This document shows positions 30,057-37,584 of a stretch of DNA of 41,279 nucleotides, one piece after another. The translations under genes and the position numbers were made by a program. The stretch is from positions 1 through 41,279 of the forward strand of contig PWHN01000018.1 of assembly GCA_003554945.1 (NCBI GenBank), given 5' to 3'. The notes below the pieces were generated by a model. That model was not told the origin of the DNA, made no database searches, and was given only the letters and a program-made list of their open reading frames with translations. Position 1 is the stretch's first letter, and every line of letters begins with the position of its first letter. This DNA comes from a bacterium (GTDB lineage: Bacteria; T1Sed10-126).

Positions 30057-32621
30057 TTATAGCTTTTCAAGCCGCTTCAGACGGGCGGCAGCGTCACGAA
30101 ACTCAACATCACCGGCCACAATCGTCTGGTAATGAGATTTGGCCTCAGCAGTCTGGCCCGCCCCCTCCGCCGCCCGGGCAAGCCAGTAGCGCAGGTTGCG
30201 GCGCTGATTGGAAGAAAGCTCTCGCGCATCGTATTCGAACTCCTCAATTCGTTTGTAGGCGGCTTCATGCATCTCCATTTTAACAAGACAACGAGCAACG
30301 TAACTCAATACCCGCGCCTGAAAATCTAAGCGGGTGTGCTTTATTTTTTGGAAAGTACTCAGAGCTTCCTCCAGCTTATCCTGACGATATTGCGCAACTC
30401 CAACACGAAATTGAACGTCGGGCTCAGCGCTGCGGCTGTTTTCTAATACTGTGCGATAAGTTGACTCCGCCTTTTCATACTCTTCGTCCGCCTCATAATC
30501 CCGCCCTATCTGCTTCAAACCGCTGATTGCACTGACATTGTCCTTTTGATAATTAAAGATTTTTTGATAACAATCCACGGCCTCGGCTCGCATATCCAAC
30601 TGCTGGTATATTCTGCCCAGTTTTTCCAACAAATCAAACTCATCACCCGCAAGCTCGCGTAATTTTTCATAATAAGGGAGAGCCTGCTCAAACTGACCCC
30701 TCTCAGCCAGTATATCAGCCAGACGACGGAGAAATTTACGTTGTTCTTCTTCGCTGAGCTGTCTCTCTATAATTTCCTTTAGAACATCCACTGTCCGCTC
30801 CCATCCACCGGGGATTTCTTCTGTCAACTCACATACAAACCGGAGACGATTTAAAGGCTGTTCGCTGAGATCACTCACCTTCTGCTCGTAAACTTCAAGC
30901 AAAAATTCAGCAATTGACTCTGGGTCCTGAAGCCCTCCCTCCTCCCGGGCGGTTGAGATAGTTGCCCGGTGGCGGTCCTGAATGTAACCGCTTTTCACTT
31001 GCTTCATCCACTGCCGTCCATATTTAGTCCATAAATTCCACTTCTCGCTCTCGGCGGCCAGCTTGATCACCTGCTGGTAGAGACGATTGTTCCGAGGCTG
31101 TAGTTTTAACAAGCGACCAAAGAGCTCCAGCGCTTCCTCTGTTTTTCCCTGTTCCAACTTTAATGCGGAGAGGAGTCGGGCCAGAACTGCTTTATCTTTT
31201 TGTTTGAGTTTTTCCCAGGCATTGTAAACTCCGGTCAGGATTTCTGACGCCCGGTCATTTTCTCCGGCATTGCGATATATTTGCGCCAGTTTTATTTTCT
31301 GCGACCGGGATAGCCCTTTTGCATTCTTAAAAGTTTCCAGTGCCTCTCTTATTTTGTTATCCTCCCCGGTCTGTTCAAGCGCAGTAATATATTTTTTGAA
31401 AGCATCATTTTCTAAAAATTCGACCTGACAGAGCCGGTCAAACACCAGAGCAGCCGCAGCGGTTTGATTAATACGCATCAGCAGTGATGTCAGCTTGACA
31501 CCAACCGACGTAATCAGCCGAGAGCCAAACAAAGGTCCAAACAAGAAAATTGTGCCAAGCACCAGGCCGAGAAGTAGAAAAACAGTAATAAAAATATCCA
31601 GGTTAAGACGGAACCAATTTTTCCAGGCCAGCCAGCTATCGGCATCAAACTCAGGAAATTGTCGTTCCAACAGTTTCAGGTTCTCATCTGTTTGCTCATA
31701 ATTACCGAGGCGATAGTTACTTCGCGCCAGTTCCTGGAAATACTCCGGATATGCTTCAAGAGAAAAAGCAAGGGCGTTTTCAAACCTGTCTTTTGCTTCT
31801 GAAAATTGATCGTCCAGATAATGTTGAATTCCCCTGATATAGAAAAGTCGTCCCATATAATTTCTGGTCGTTTCTTCATACCGCTCTACGTCAAAAAATT
31901 CGCTTCGTCCCTCATCTATTAGCTGATCAATTTCATTACTCGGAGTTTCCAGTGAAACTTCTTCAACCTGCTCCATCCAATTAAAAAACCGCTGCTCTCG
32001 CTGCAGATCAGCCAGCAGAGTTTCAAGTTCGGCATAATTCTCAAACTCATCCTGCTGTGCTTTAAGCAGCTCAATCGCTTCCCCCACCTTCCCCTCAGAG
32101 GCCAATCTGGCGGCTTCGTTACGCAGGGCGCTGAGCTCGGCTTCACGATCCAGCCGCACCCGCCGCAGGTAAGCAGACCGCGAGCGGTCTCGCCAGGTCC
32201 TCAGGCTTTCCTCTTTGTTCTCGTCTTCTACCTCTTCCAGAGCCTTTTCAAAAAATTCGAGTGCACGACGGTATTCTGCAATTTCGTAGGCAAGCAATCC
32301 AGCCGCCTGATAGACAGCCCGAGGAGATAATATTTCAAGTTCATCAGGAGAACGTTCCGCCAGTTGAGCAAGGTAATAAAAGGTTTCTTCGGGAGTTCCG
32401 GTCTCCTCTTCCAGGAGATACAGGTGATATAAAACCCCTTCATCGGCCGGGTCGGCCTCATACAGCTCTTCTAAAAGGTCACGTGCCGCGCCATATTCAC
32501 CGGCTTCATAAAGCTCAACAGCCGTGTCGTAGGTCGCCGCCAAAACAGCCGCCGGGAATAGACTCGTAACAGCAAATAATAAAATTACTATTAACTCAAT
32601 TTTCCAGGATTTCAATTTCAC
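30057..32621 (-). CDS. Membrane-spanning tetratricopeptide-repeat protein
   Basis: 854 residues. A signal peptide or N-terminal anchor (ELIVILLFAVTSLFPAAVLA) is followed by TPR-type helical pairs (DTAVELYEAGEYGAARDLL, EYRRALEFFEKALEEVE). A central membrane segment (about 345-375, NLDIFITVFLLLGLVLGTIF) is followed by about 480 residues of more TPRs (FEQALPYYEKLRELAG, MRAEAVDCYQKIFNYQKD, YEKAESTYRTVLENS). One half of the solenoid would lie outside and the other inside the cytoplasm, so the protein may connect envelope and cytoplasmic partners. No enzyme motif. GTG 32621 has GGAGG about 6 bases upstream and overlaps the Y-family gene by 26 bases. Confidence 0.85.
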   Translation of the reverse strand: MKLKSWKIELIVILLFAVTSLFPAAVLAATYDTAVELYEAGEYGAARDLLEELYEADPADEGVLYHLYLLEEETGTPEETFYYLAQLAERSPDELEILSPRAVYQAAGLLAYEIAEYRRALEFFEKALEEVEDENKEESLRTWRDRSRSAYLRRVRLDREAELSALRNEAARLASEGKVGEAIELLKAQQDEFENYAELETLLADLQREQRFFNWMEQVEEVSLETPSNEIDQLIDEGRSEFFDVERYEETTRNYMGRLFYIRGIQHYLDDQFSEAKDRFENALAFSLEAYPEYFQELARSNYRLGNYEQTDENLKLLERQFPEFDADSWLAWKNWFRLNLDIFITVFLLLGLVLGTIFLFGPLFGSRLITSVGVKLTSLLMRINQTAAAALVFDRLCQVEFLENDAFKKYITALEQTGEDNKIREALETFKNAKGLSRSQKIKLAQIYRNAGENDRASEILTGVYNAWEKLKQKDKAVLARLLSALKLEQGKTEEALELFGRLLKLQPRNNRLYQQVIKLAAESEKWNLWTKYGRQWMKQVKSGYIQDRHRATISTAREEGGLQDPESIAEFLLEVYEQKVSDLSEQPLNRLRFVCELTEEIPGGWERTVDVLKEIIERQLSEEEQRKFLRRLADILAERGQFEQALPYYEKLRELAGDEFDLLEKLGRIYQQLDMRAEAVDCYQKIFNYQKDNVSAISGLKQIGRDYEADEEYEKAESTYRTVLENSRSAEPDVQFRVGVAQYRQDKLEEALSTFQKIKHTRLDFQARVLSYVARCLVKMEMHEAAYKRIEEFEYDARELSSNQRRNLRYWLARAAEGAGQTAEAKSHYQTIVAGDVEFRDAAARLKRLEKL

Positions 32622-33633
32622 CGGGGACCTCCTGAAGATTTTTGTGATAATTTTCTATATCTGCGACAATTACGTCAAGTTCGACGGCAATAGACAACAC
32701 TGGACTAGTCAAAGCGACGTCAGCCAGGGCCTGGCCCAAAGCGAACTCAAATAGTTCCGGTTCATCGGTCGGTGTTGTAAACTCATGACTGCGAACCAGT
32801 TGTTTGTCCCCACTAAAGCGTAACCCCATGTAAAACCGGTAAGCGAGGCTGGCCGAATCCTTTAACCTTTCACTAAACTGGCTCATTACTGGCGCCAAAC
32901 GGCGGCAAATCGCCTCCTGATCTCGGGCATCGTCCGGAGGAATTGAGATTTCACGACTGAGAGAACGGGGCCGTGAAAAGACGCTCATGGGCCGTGGATC
33001 CATCCGACTGAACAACTTGTGCAAAAGCCGACTTCTACTACCCAGTAGTTTACGTCTCTCCGTTTCTTGCAAGTAATAAAGCTCCCCCATATTTTTTATT
33101 CCATGCTCCTCCAAAATGTCAATAAATTTTGAACCCAACCCCCACATTTCCTCGCGGCTGACAGAGTGGATGGTTTCCTCAAAATCATTTTCTGAAATTA
33201 TCTTAATATCCCCGGGTTTAAGCCGGTGTGAAACTATATAAGCAAGCCAGCCGTTCGGCGCCGCTCCGCCAATAAGAGGCAGACCGGACAAAATTTCACC
33301 GTCAAACCAGTCTTCCAAACGCTCCGGCGACTCTATTTCAACAAAAAAATCTCCCAGCTGCAGGTTTTCTATTAAGGGACTAAGTCGCTGAATTTCTTGT
33401 CGCAACTGCTGGTTTGTTTCAACCAGACTTTCGAGATCAAACCTGATCATATCGACAGCATCGGGTATATCTATTTCAGAAAGAAGCGCACCTGCTTTCA
33501 CTCCCAATTCACGAGCAGCTGTGTTTGCTGAAATTATTCTGCCTTCGTCCCTCACCACAGCCGGCACCGACCGAGAACCTCCGGTCTGCAAAACCCGAAC
33601 AATAAAGTTGGGCACGCGCAAGTTAACAATCAA
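32596..33633 (-). CDS. Y-family polymerase homologue, probably inactive
   Basis: About 345 residues. Y-family fold recognised from RSVPAVVRDEGRIISANTAA and ARELGVKAG near the start, the helix-hairpin-helix region MWGLGSKFIDILEEHGIKN, MGELYYLQETERRKLLG, and a little-finger-like C-terminal part (SREISIPPDD). The first catalytic site, normally DMDAFF, reads NLRVPNF, and the second (S-x-D-E) reads VEIES, so at least one metal-binding Asp is lost. This resembles ImuB-type catalytically dead members. TTG 33633 is preferred as start (AGGTGA just before it) over ATG 33678, whose Shine-Dalgarno touches the start codon and lies in a repeat. Overlaps the TPR gene. Confidence 0.7.
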   Translation of the reverse strand: MIVNLRVPNFIVRVLQTGGSRSVPAVVRDEGRIISANTAARELGVKAGALLSEIDIPDAVDMIRFDLESLVETNQQLRQEIQRLSPLIENLQLGDFFVEIESPERLEDWFDGEILSGLPLIGGAAPNGWLAYIVSHRLKPGDIKIISENDFEETIHSVSREEMWGLGSKFIDILEEHGIKNMGELYYLQETERRKLLGSRSRLLHKLFSRMDPRPMSVFSRPRSLSREISIPPDDARDQEAICRRLAPVMSQFSERLKDSASLAYRFYMGLRFSGDKQLVRSHEFTTPTDEPELFEFALGQALADVALTSPVLSIAVELDVIVADIENYHKNLQEVPGEIEILEN

Positions 33634-33678
33634 TCTTTTCACCTGCTTAAAACTGGAATGAAAAGCAGTCTTGAGCAT

Positions 33679-33755
33679 CCTCCAGAAAGCCCTCTCCCCT
33701 GGCGGTAGAGGGTTGGTCTGTATTCCCCCTGTTAATAGGGAACATTTTTTGGAGT
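33679..33755. repeat. CCCTCTCCCC-type MITE-like element
   Basis: CCTCCAGAAAGCCCTCTCCC at the left and GAACATTTTTTGGAGTG at the right are imperfect inverted ends. The interior carries CCCTCTCCCCTGG and a C-run. Related to the elements at 24319 and 41151. Confidence 0.5.
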
Positions 33756-33867
33756 GAACTCAGTGATAGTATAACAAATCTGCCAGTCTCTTGTTCAGAA
33801 CTTCCACCAATTTCAACATTGCCGGTACCGGATCAAGTCCGACATGACGTTGCATGACCCGCAATCT

Positions 33868-33970
33868 CCCCCCCTTGTCTTTCCCCCCTCCAAGGGGGAA
33901 AAGCTCGAAGAGGCGTGCTTGCGAGCTGGCGAAGAGGCGCAAGACCGAAAATCAAGATCAAGTTCAAGAA
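33868..33970. repeat. Compound repeat, copy B
   Basis: About 100 bp, matching 29037-29139 closely: the C-run/G-run hairpin, then AAAAGCTCGAAGAGGCG, GCTTGCGAGC, GGCGAAGAGGCGCAAGACCG and AAAATCAAGATCAAGTT. Copies differ at only a few positions by eye. Confidence 0.75.
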
Positions 33971-34119
33971 CATATACAAGATTATGAGCACTTAATGAAT
34001 TTGAATTAGCTTTCAGCTTTTGGCTTTGAGCTTTATGCTGGTGTTTCCCAGCCCCCTTGCCCGGAATGGCGTTGAAAAGTTTTGCGTCTTGATTAACCAC
34101 CCGGGCGTCATAATGGAGC

Positions 34120-35088
34120 CTACCGCCGGATTCTGCCCTCCATAACTGTGGTTGGTTTGGCGTAAAGTTTTTCCGGGATTCTTCCGGCGAGATAGGATTG
34201 GCGGCCTGCTCTGACGGCGTCGCGCAGCGCCGCCGCCATTAAGGGCGGCTGCTCCGCCCTGGCTATTGCACTGCTGACAAGTATAGCGTCCGCCCCCAAC
34301 TCCATAGCTTCAGCAGCGTCGGACGCCGAACCAATACCGGCGTCAACGATCATCGGCACATCTATCGCCTCACGGATAATTCGCAGGTTGTCCGGGTTAC
34401 TCAACCCACGACCGGAACCAATTGGCGACCCCAGCGGCATCACGGCGGGGCAGCCGACTTCAACTAACTTTTTGGCGGTTATTGGGTCGTCACTGGTATA
34501 AGGTAAAACAACAAAGCCCAGCCCCACAAGTTCTCGGGCCGCTTCCACCAGCTCGGTCGTATCGGGAAACATCGTCTCGTCGTCGCCAATCACCTCCAGT
34601 TTTACCCAGTTGGTATCCAGCGCCTCGCGACCCATCTTTGCCGTTATCACAGCTTCCTCAGCCGTGTAACAACCGGCGGTGTTAGGAAGCACTCGGACTT
34701 CCAGACGCTCAAGCAAGCTCATTAAATCTCCGCCAGCGCCACTATTTACGCGGCGCAGGCCAACTGTGACCATTTCGGTTTCTGAGACTTCAATGGACTG
34801 CTTCAGTTTCTTCAAGTTAGTATGACCACCGGTGCCAACGAATAAGCGGCTACCAAACGTCTCCCCCGCAATCTCCAGGTTATCACCGGTTCCTCCCTGA
34901 ATTGGTTGCACTATCTCAACCTCCTGGCCGCCCTCCAGCTGTCGCTCCCACTGATCGCGGGGCAAAACGTCACCATCAACTGCTACAGCCACGTGATTCC
35001 CTAACTCGTCCAGTTCTACTCTTAACAGTCCTTTAACGGTAAGTCCGTTTTTTACTTCCTTTTCTTTGCCGTTAACAGTTACTTGCAT
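34120..35088 (-). CDS. thiSG: ThiS-ThiG fusion, thiazole synthase
   Basis: 322 residues. The first 66 residues are ThiS (VTVNGKEKEVKNGLTVKGLL, ending VQPIQGG with Gly65-Gly66), and from about 70 the rest is ThiG. The ThiG part has FGSRLFVGTGGH, LPNTAGCYTAEEAV, Schiff-base Lys163 in NWVKLEVIGDD, VMPLGSPIGSGRGL and DAGIGSASDAAEAMELGADAI. ThiS normally ends in GG and donates sulfur as a terminal thiocarboxylate; here GG is internal, so either the protein is cleaved or the sulfur path differs. ATG 35088 has AGGTGA 9 bases upstream, better than ATG 35094. No TPP riboswitch is visible. Confidence 0.93.
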   Translation of the reverse strand: MQVTVNGKEKEVKNGLTVKGLLRVELDELGNHVAVAVDGDVLPRDQWERQLEGGQEVEIVQPIQGGTGDNLEIAGETFGSRLFVGTGGHTNLKKLKQSIEVSETEMVTVGLRRVNSGAGGDLMSLLERLEVRVLPNTAGCYTAEEAVITAKMGREALDTNWVKLEVIGDDETMFPDTTELVEAARELVGLGFVVLPYTSDDPITAKKLVEVGCPAVMPLGSPIGSGRGLSNPDNLRIIREAIDVPMIVDAGIGSASDAAEAMELGADAILVSSAIARAEQPPLMAAALRDAVRAGRQSYLAGRIPEKLYAKPTTVMEGRIRR

Positions 35089-35116
35089 TTTCATCTGTCA
35101 CCTGATTTTAAAAAGG

Positions 35117-35246
35117 TAACTACTCATCTTATCTTTCCCCTCCTTTAAGGGGGGGAACACAAAGGGGGGAAAGACGGTTTTTAAGACCTTCTTCCCCCTC
35201 ACCCTGGCCCTCTCCCTCCAGGGGAGAGGGAATGGATGAGTAGTTA
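35117..35246. repeat. MITE-like element, copy 1, perfect 12-bp terminal repeats
   Basis: 130 bp. TAACTACTCATC at 35117-35128 and GATGAGTAGTTA at 35235-35246 are exact inverted repeats. Inside are a C-run/G-run hairpin (35133-35172) and CCCTCACCCTGGCCCTCTCC. The element sits directly after the stop of one gene and 29 bases upstream of the next. No transposase. Confidence 0.75.
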
Positions 35247-35247
35247 T

Positions 35248-36210
35248 TTAAAAAGTTTCATCAATCTTTTTGAGCCCAATCCCGTTTGTCCCCCAGAAAC
35301 CAACGTATACCCCATTTTTTTCGAAAAATCCCTCCTGTGCTTCATTATTTAAATATCTGAGCGATCCCGAGTAGCTGTCGCCCCAGTAATAGACAAATTC
35401 CAGGGGAAGCGGCTTAACCTCAGCTTCATAAAGACCGGGGATCAATTCATAAAAACTGTGCAGGGCACCTAATAGCTCTCCACACTGGGTCAACTGATTC
35501 CCATCTGATTGGCTTTCAAACTGAGCTCGATATCTATCGTCCGCGAGCGGAAAAAGAGCCAGCTCTTCAGTTACCAGGAGATCGTCAAGTTTGCGCGGAA
35601 GCTTGGTCAAATCAAATTTAACCCGCCTCACAATTTCCCGGGCGGGAATATCTGAATAACCAGGACGTTCTAACTGCCTGGTAGCTACCGAGCCTGTGAA
35701 AATTATAACATCGGCGGCCTCGCTGTCAGTCAAGGCTCGCCCCGCCGCTGCGGTAGTTTGCTGCTTGTATTCAACCTCGTCTCTAAGCAATGGCAGCAAT
35801 TCTTCCGCCTCTATACAACAAATCTCGGTTTCTTCATATAACTGGCTCACAAAACCGGCCAGCATCGGTGCCCGCTTACGGACCTGTTTGCCCTGATAAG
35901 ACCCCTTGGTTTTATCCGAGGCTGCCCCTTTATTCCCCGAAACAGGTGCAATAAGATCTCTTCTGCCTTTTTTTAGGAGTTGGGACCAACCGTCAATATG
36001 GTCCAACTGACCGGCCAACTGCCCGGCTGGAAAGGCATTAAAATTTAACCCGTAGGACTCAGCAAAAAAATCTACCCGCCCAACAACAAGTGGCGACCGG
36101 CTGTTAAAGTCGACAGTATGCATTAGTTTGACCGGACCCACTTTTGACAACAGGAGGGCCAGGAAGGCGGCGCTGTAATCGTCTCCTACGACCAGATAAC
36201 TTGAGCTCAC
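35248..36210 (-). CDS. Unknown protein with Rossmann-like N-terminus
   Basis: 320 residues. Begins SSSYLVVGDDYSAAFLALLL, which looks like a beta-alpha start of a nucleotide-binding fold, but the usual GxGxxG is replaced by GDDYSAA. The C-terminal end (GVYVGFWGTNGIGLKKIDET) faintly recalls the closing region of amine-oxidase-type flavoproteins. Whether it is a degenerate flavoprotein or something unrelated is not decidable by eye. GTG 36210 has GGTGA 8 bases upstream. It follows the PDZ/M48-like gene after 8 bases and precedes thiSG across the MITE-like element, so a role in thiazole formation is only a guess. Confidence 0.5.
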   Translation of the reverse strand: MSSSYLVVGDDYSAAFLALLLSKVGPVKLMHTVDFNSRSPLVVGRVDFFAESYGLNFNAFPAGQLAGQLDHIDGWSQLLKKGRRDLIAPVSGNKGAASDKTKGSYQGKQVRKRAPMLAGFVSQLYEETEICCIEAEELLPLLRDEVEYKQQTTAAAGRALTDSEAADVIIFTGSVATRQLERPGYSDIPAREIVRRVKFDLTKLPRKLDDLLVTEELALFPLADDRYRAQFESQSDGNQLTQCGELLGALHSFYELIPGLYEAEVKPLPLEFVYYWGDSYSGSLRYLNNEAQEGFFEKNGVYVGFWGTNGIGLKKIDETF

Positions 36211-36218
36211 CTAACAGT

Positions 36219-37580
36219 TCACCAGGGCGGAGGCGACTCTTTACTACCGCGCTCGAAATGATCGGGGATTACGTCCAGCCAGTTTTCGAGTTTTTCTCTG
36301 ATCTGTCGCGGCTTAGGCCGCTGAAGCTGGAAAGCCATTCGGCGCGGATGGGGATGACGTATAATTTCTTCTTTATAATCAAGGTATTGACTGTATCCTT
36401 TATCCTCAATTCCAGCACGGTGTAAATAAACAAGCCCCAAAAAGAGCGCTCTTTTCTCCTCTTCAACATCATACCCCCGCTCCACTATTCCCCGGTAGGT
36501 TACCCGTAAATAAGCGGGAAGTCTCTGTTCCAGATCTTCAAGATGATCCAGGTCAATACCGCTGATTCTACCGGTTATTTGAGCAAAACCTCGCCGGAGT
36601 AAGTCAAACAGATACTCCTCGCCGGGCACCCCGGGCTGGTGCTGCAAATCCATGTGGCCTAATAAAGTTGCCAGCATATATTGACGCTGCTGTTCAAATT
36701 CTAAAAAATCCCATAACCCCCGTGAAATTATAATCTCCCCATCTGCTGTCCCGAGAGCATAAAACTTATCTGTATCCAGAAAAAAGATCTCCGGTTCAAT
36801 TTCCGTTCTTAATCGCTGAGGGAAAATAAGCTCTTTCATTTCTATTAATTTATCCGGCAAATCACGGATCAGACCGTATTCATCCTTTAACTCTTCGGTA
36901 ATCCCGGTCCCACCGGGAAGCTCATCATCCACTATACCTGTCACATCATCTTCCACTCCTTCGCCGGGAAAACAGAACGGACAGGGACGATATCCTTCTT
37001 CCCGAGCTTTTTCTGAGCTTTTTATGACTCGCCCGGTCTTGGTATCGGGTGAATGTGCATAATTTTTTCGATGATACAGTTCGCCATCAGGGTGTACTAT
37101 TACCGGATCTGGCTCTGCTTCATAGCGCACCGGATATTCAACTTCAAAACTAAATTTACGATAGGGACGGCGACCGCGAAAATCAAAAAATGGATCCTCA
37201 CGGCGACGTTTTAAATAGCTTGGTCGTAACTCGTATCCTTCAAATTTGAGCGTCTGTCCCACTTTTTCGTTAATCAGTTCATCTATCTCCGGCATGTAAT
37301 TAACACTTAAACCATCAATGTGAGTAATAACAGACTCTGCCTCCAGACCGGCCAGACCAACAGGCGACTCAACATCGACTTCAGTAACAATTAGCCCCCT
37401 CTCTTCCGGGTAGGGATGCTCGGGATCAAAGATTCGAAGAATTTTTAATGGATACCCATAAAAACCAGGTTCAACCGGTAGTATCTCCCTGTCTTGATCT
37501 ATTTCTTCGGCGACGGCCACAGCCGGCAGTAAAATTAAAGTTCCCAGGAAAATCACCAACAGCAATACTGTTTTTTTCAT
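36219..37580 (-). CDS. Secreted PDZ protein with degenerate M48-like domain
   Basis: 453 residues with a signal peptide (KTVLLLVIFLGTLILLPAVAVA). A PDZ-like segment (GLIVTEVDVESPVGLAGLEAESV, about 62-84) is followed by an Ada-type metal-binding-like stretch (HRKNYAHSPDT...SSEKAREEGYRPCPFC, Cys200 and Cys203). Next comes an M48-peptidase-like part: FYALGTADGEIIISRGLWDFL and ATLLGHMDLQHQPG. The zinc motif HExxH is replaced by HMDLQ (His309), so the active-site Glu and second His are missing and proteolysis is unlikely. A role as chaperone or binding protein outside the cytoplasm is possible. ATG 37580 keeps GGGG about 7 bases upstream, inside the last mtaB codons. Confidence 0.7.
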   Translation of the reverse strand: MKKTVLLLVIFLGTLILLPAVAVAEEIDQDREILPVEPGFYGYPLKILRIFDPEHPYPEERGLIVTEVDVESPVGLAGLEAESVITHIDGLSVNYMPEIDELINEKVGQTLKFEGYELRPSYLKRRREDPFFDFRGRRPYRKFSFEVEYPVRYEAEPDPVIVHPDGELYHRKNYAHSPDTKTGRVIKSSEKAREEGYRPCPFCFPGEGVEDDVTGIVDDELPGGTGITEELKDEYGLIRDLPDKLIEMKELIFPQRLRTEIEPEIFFLDTDKFYALGTADGEIIISRGLWDFLEFEQQRQYMLATLLGHMDLQHQPGVPGEEYLFDLLRRGFAQITGRISGIDLDHLEDLEQRLPAYLRVTYRGIVERGYDVEEEKRALFLGLVYLHRAGIEDKGYSQYLDYKEEIIRHPHPRRMAFQLQRPKPRQIREKLENWLDVIPDHFERGSKESPPPW

Positions 37581-37584
37581 CATA

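Larger units (their letters stand above)
33634..34119. other. Repeat-rich spacer between Y-family gene and thiSG
   Basis: Contains the CCCTCTCCCC-type element (33679-33755), a CCGGATCAAGTCCGACATGACG-class hairpin (about 33826-33850), and the compound repeat copy B (33868-33970). No credible ORF. Confidence 0.6.

Noticed and set aside
35089-35247. TPP riboswitch upstream of thiSG.
   Set aside because: The spacer is filled by the MITE-like element; no thi-box consensus such as CTGAGA or the ACCTGATCTGG type was seen.
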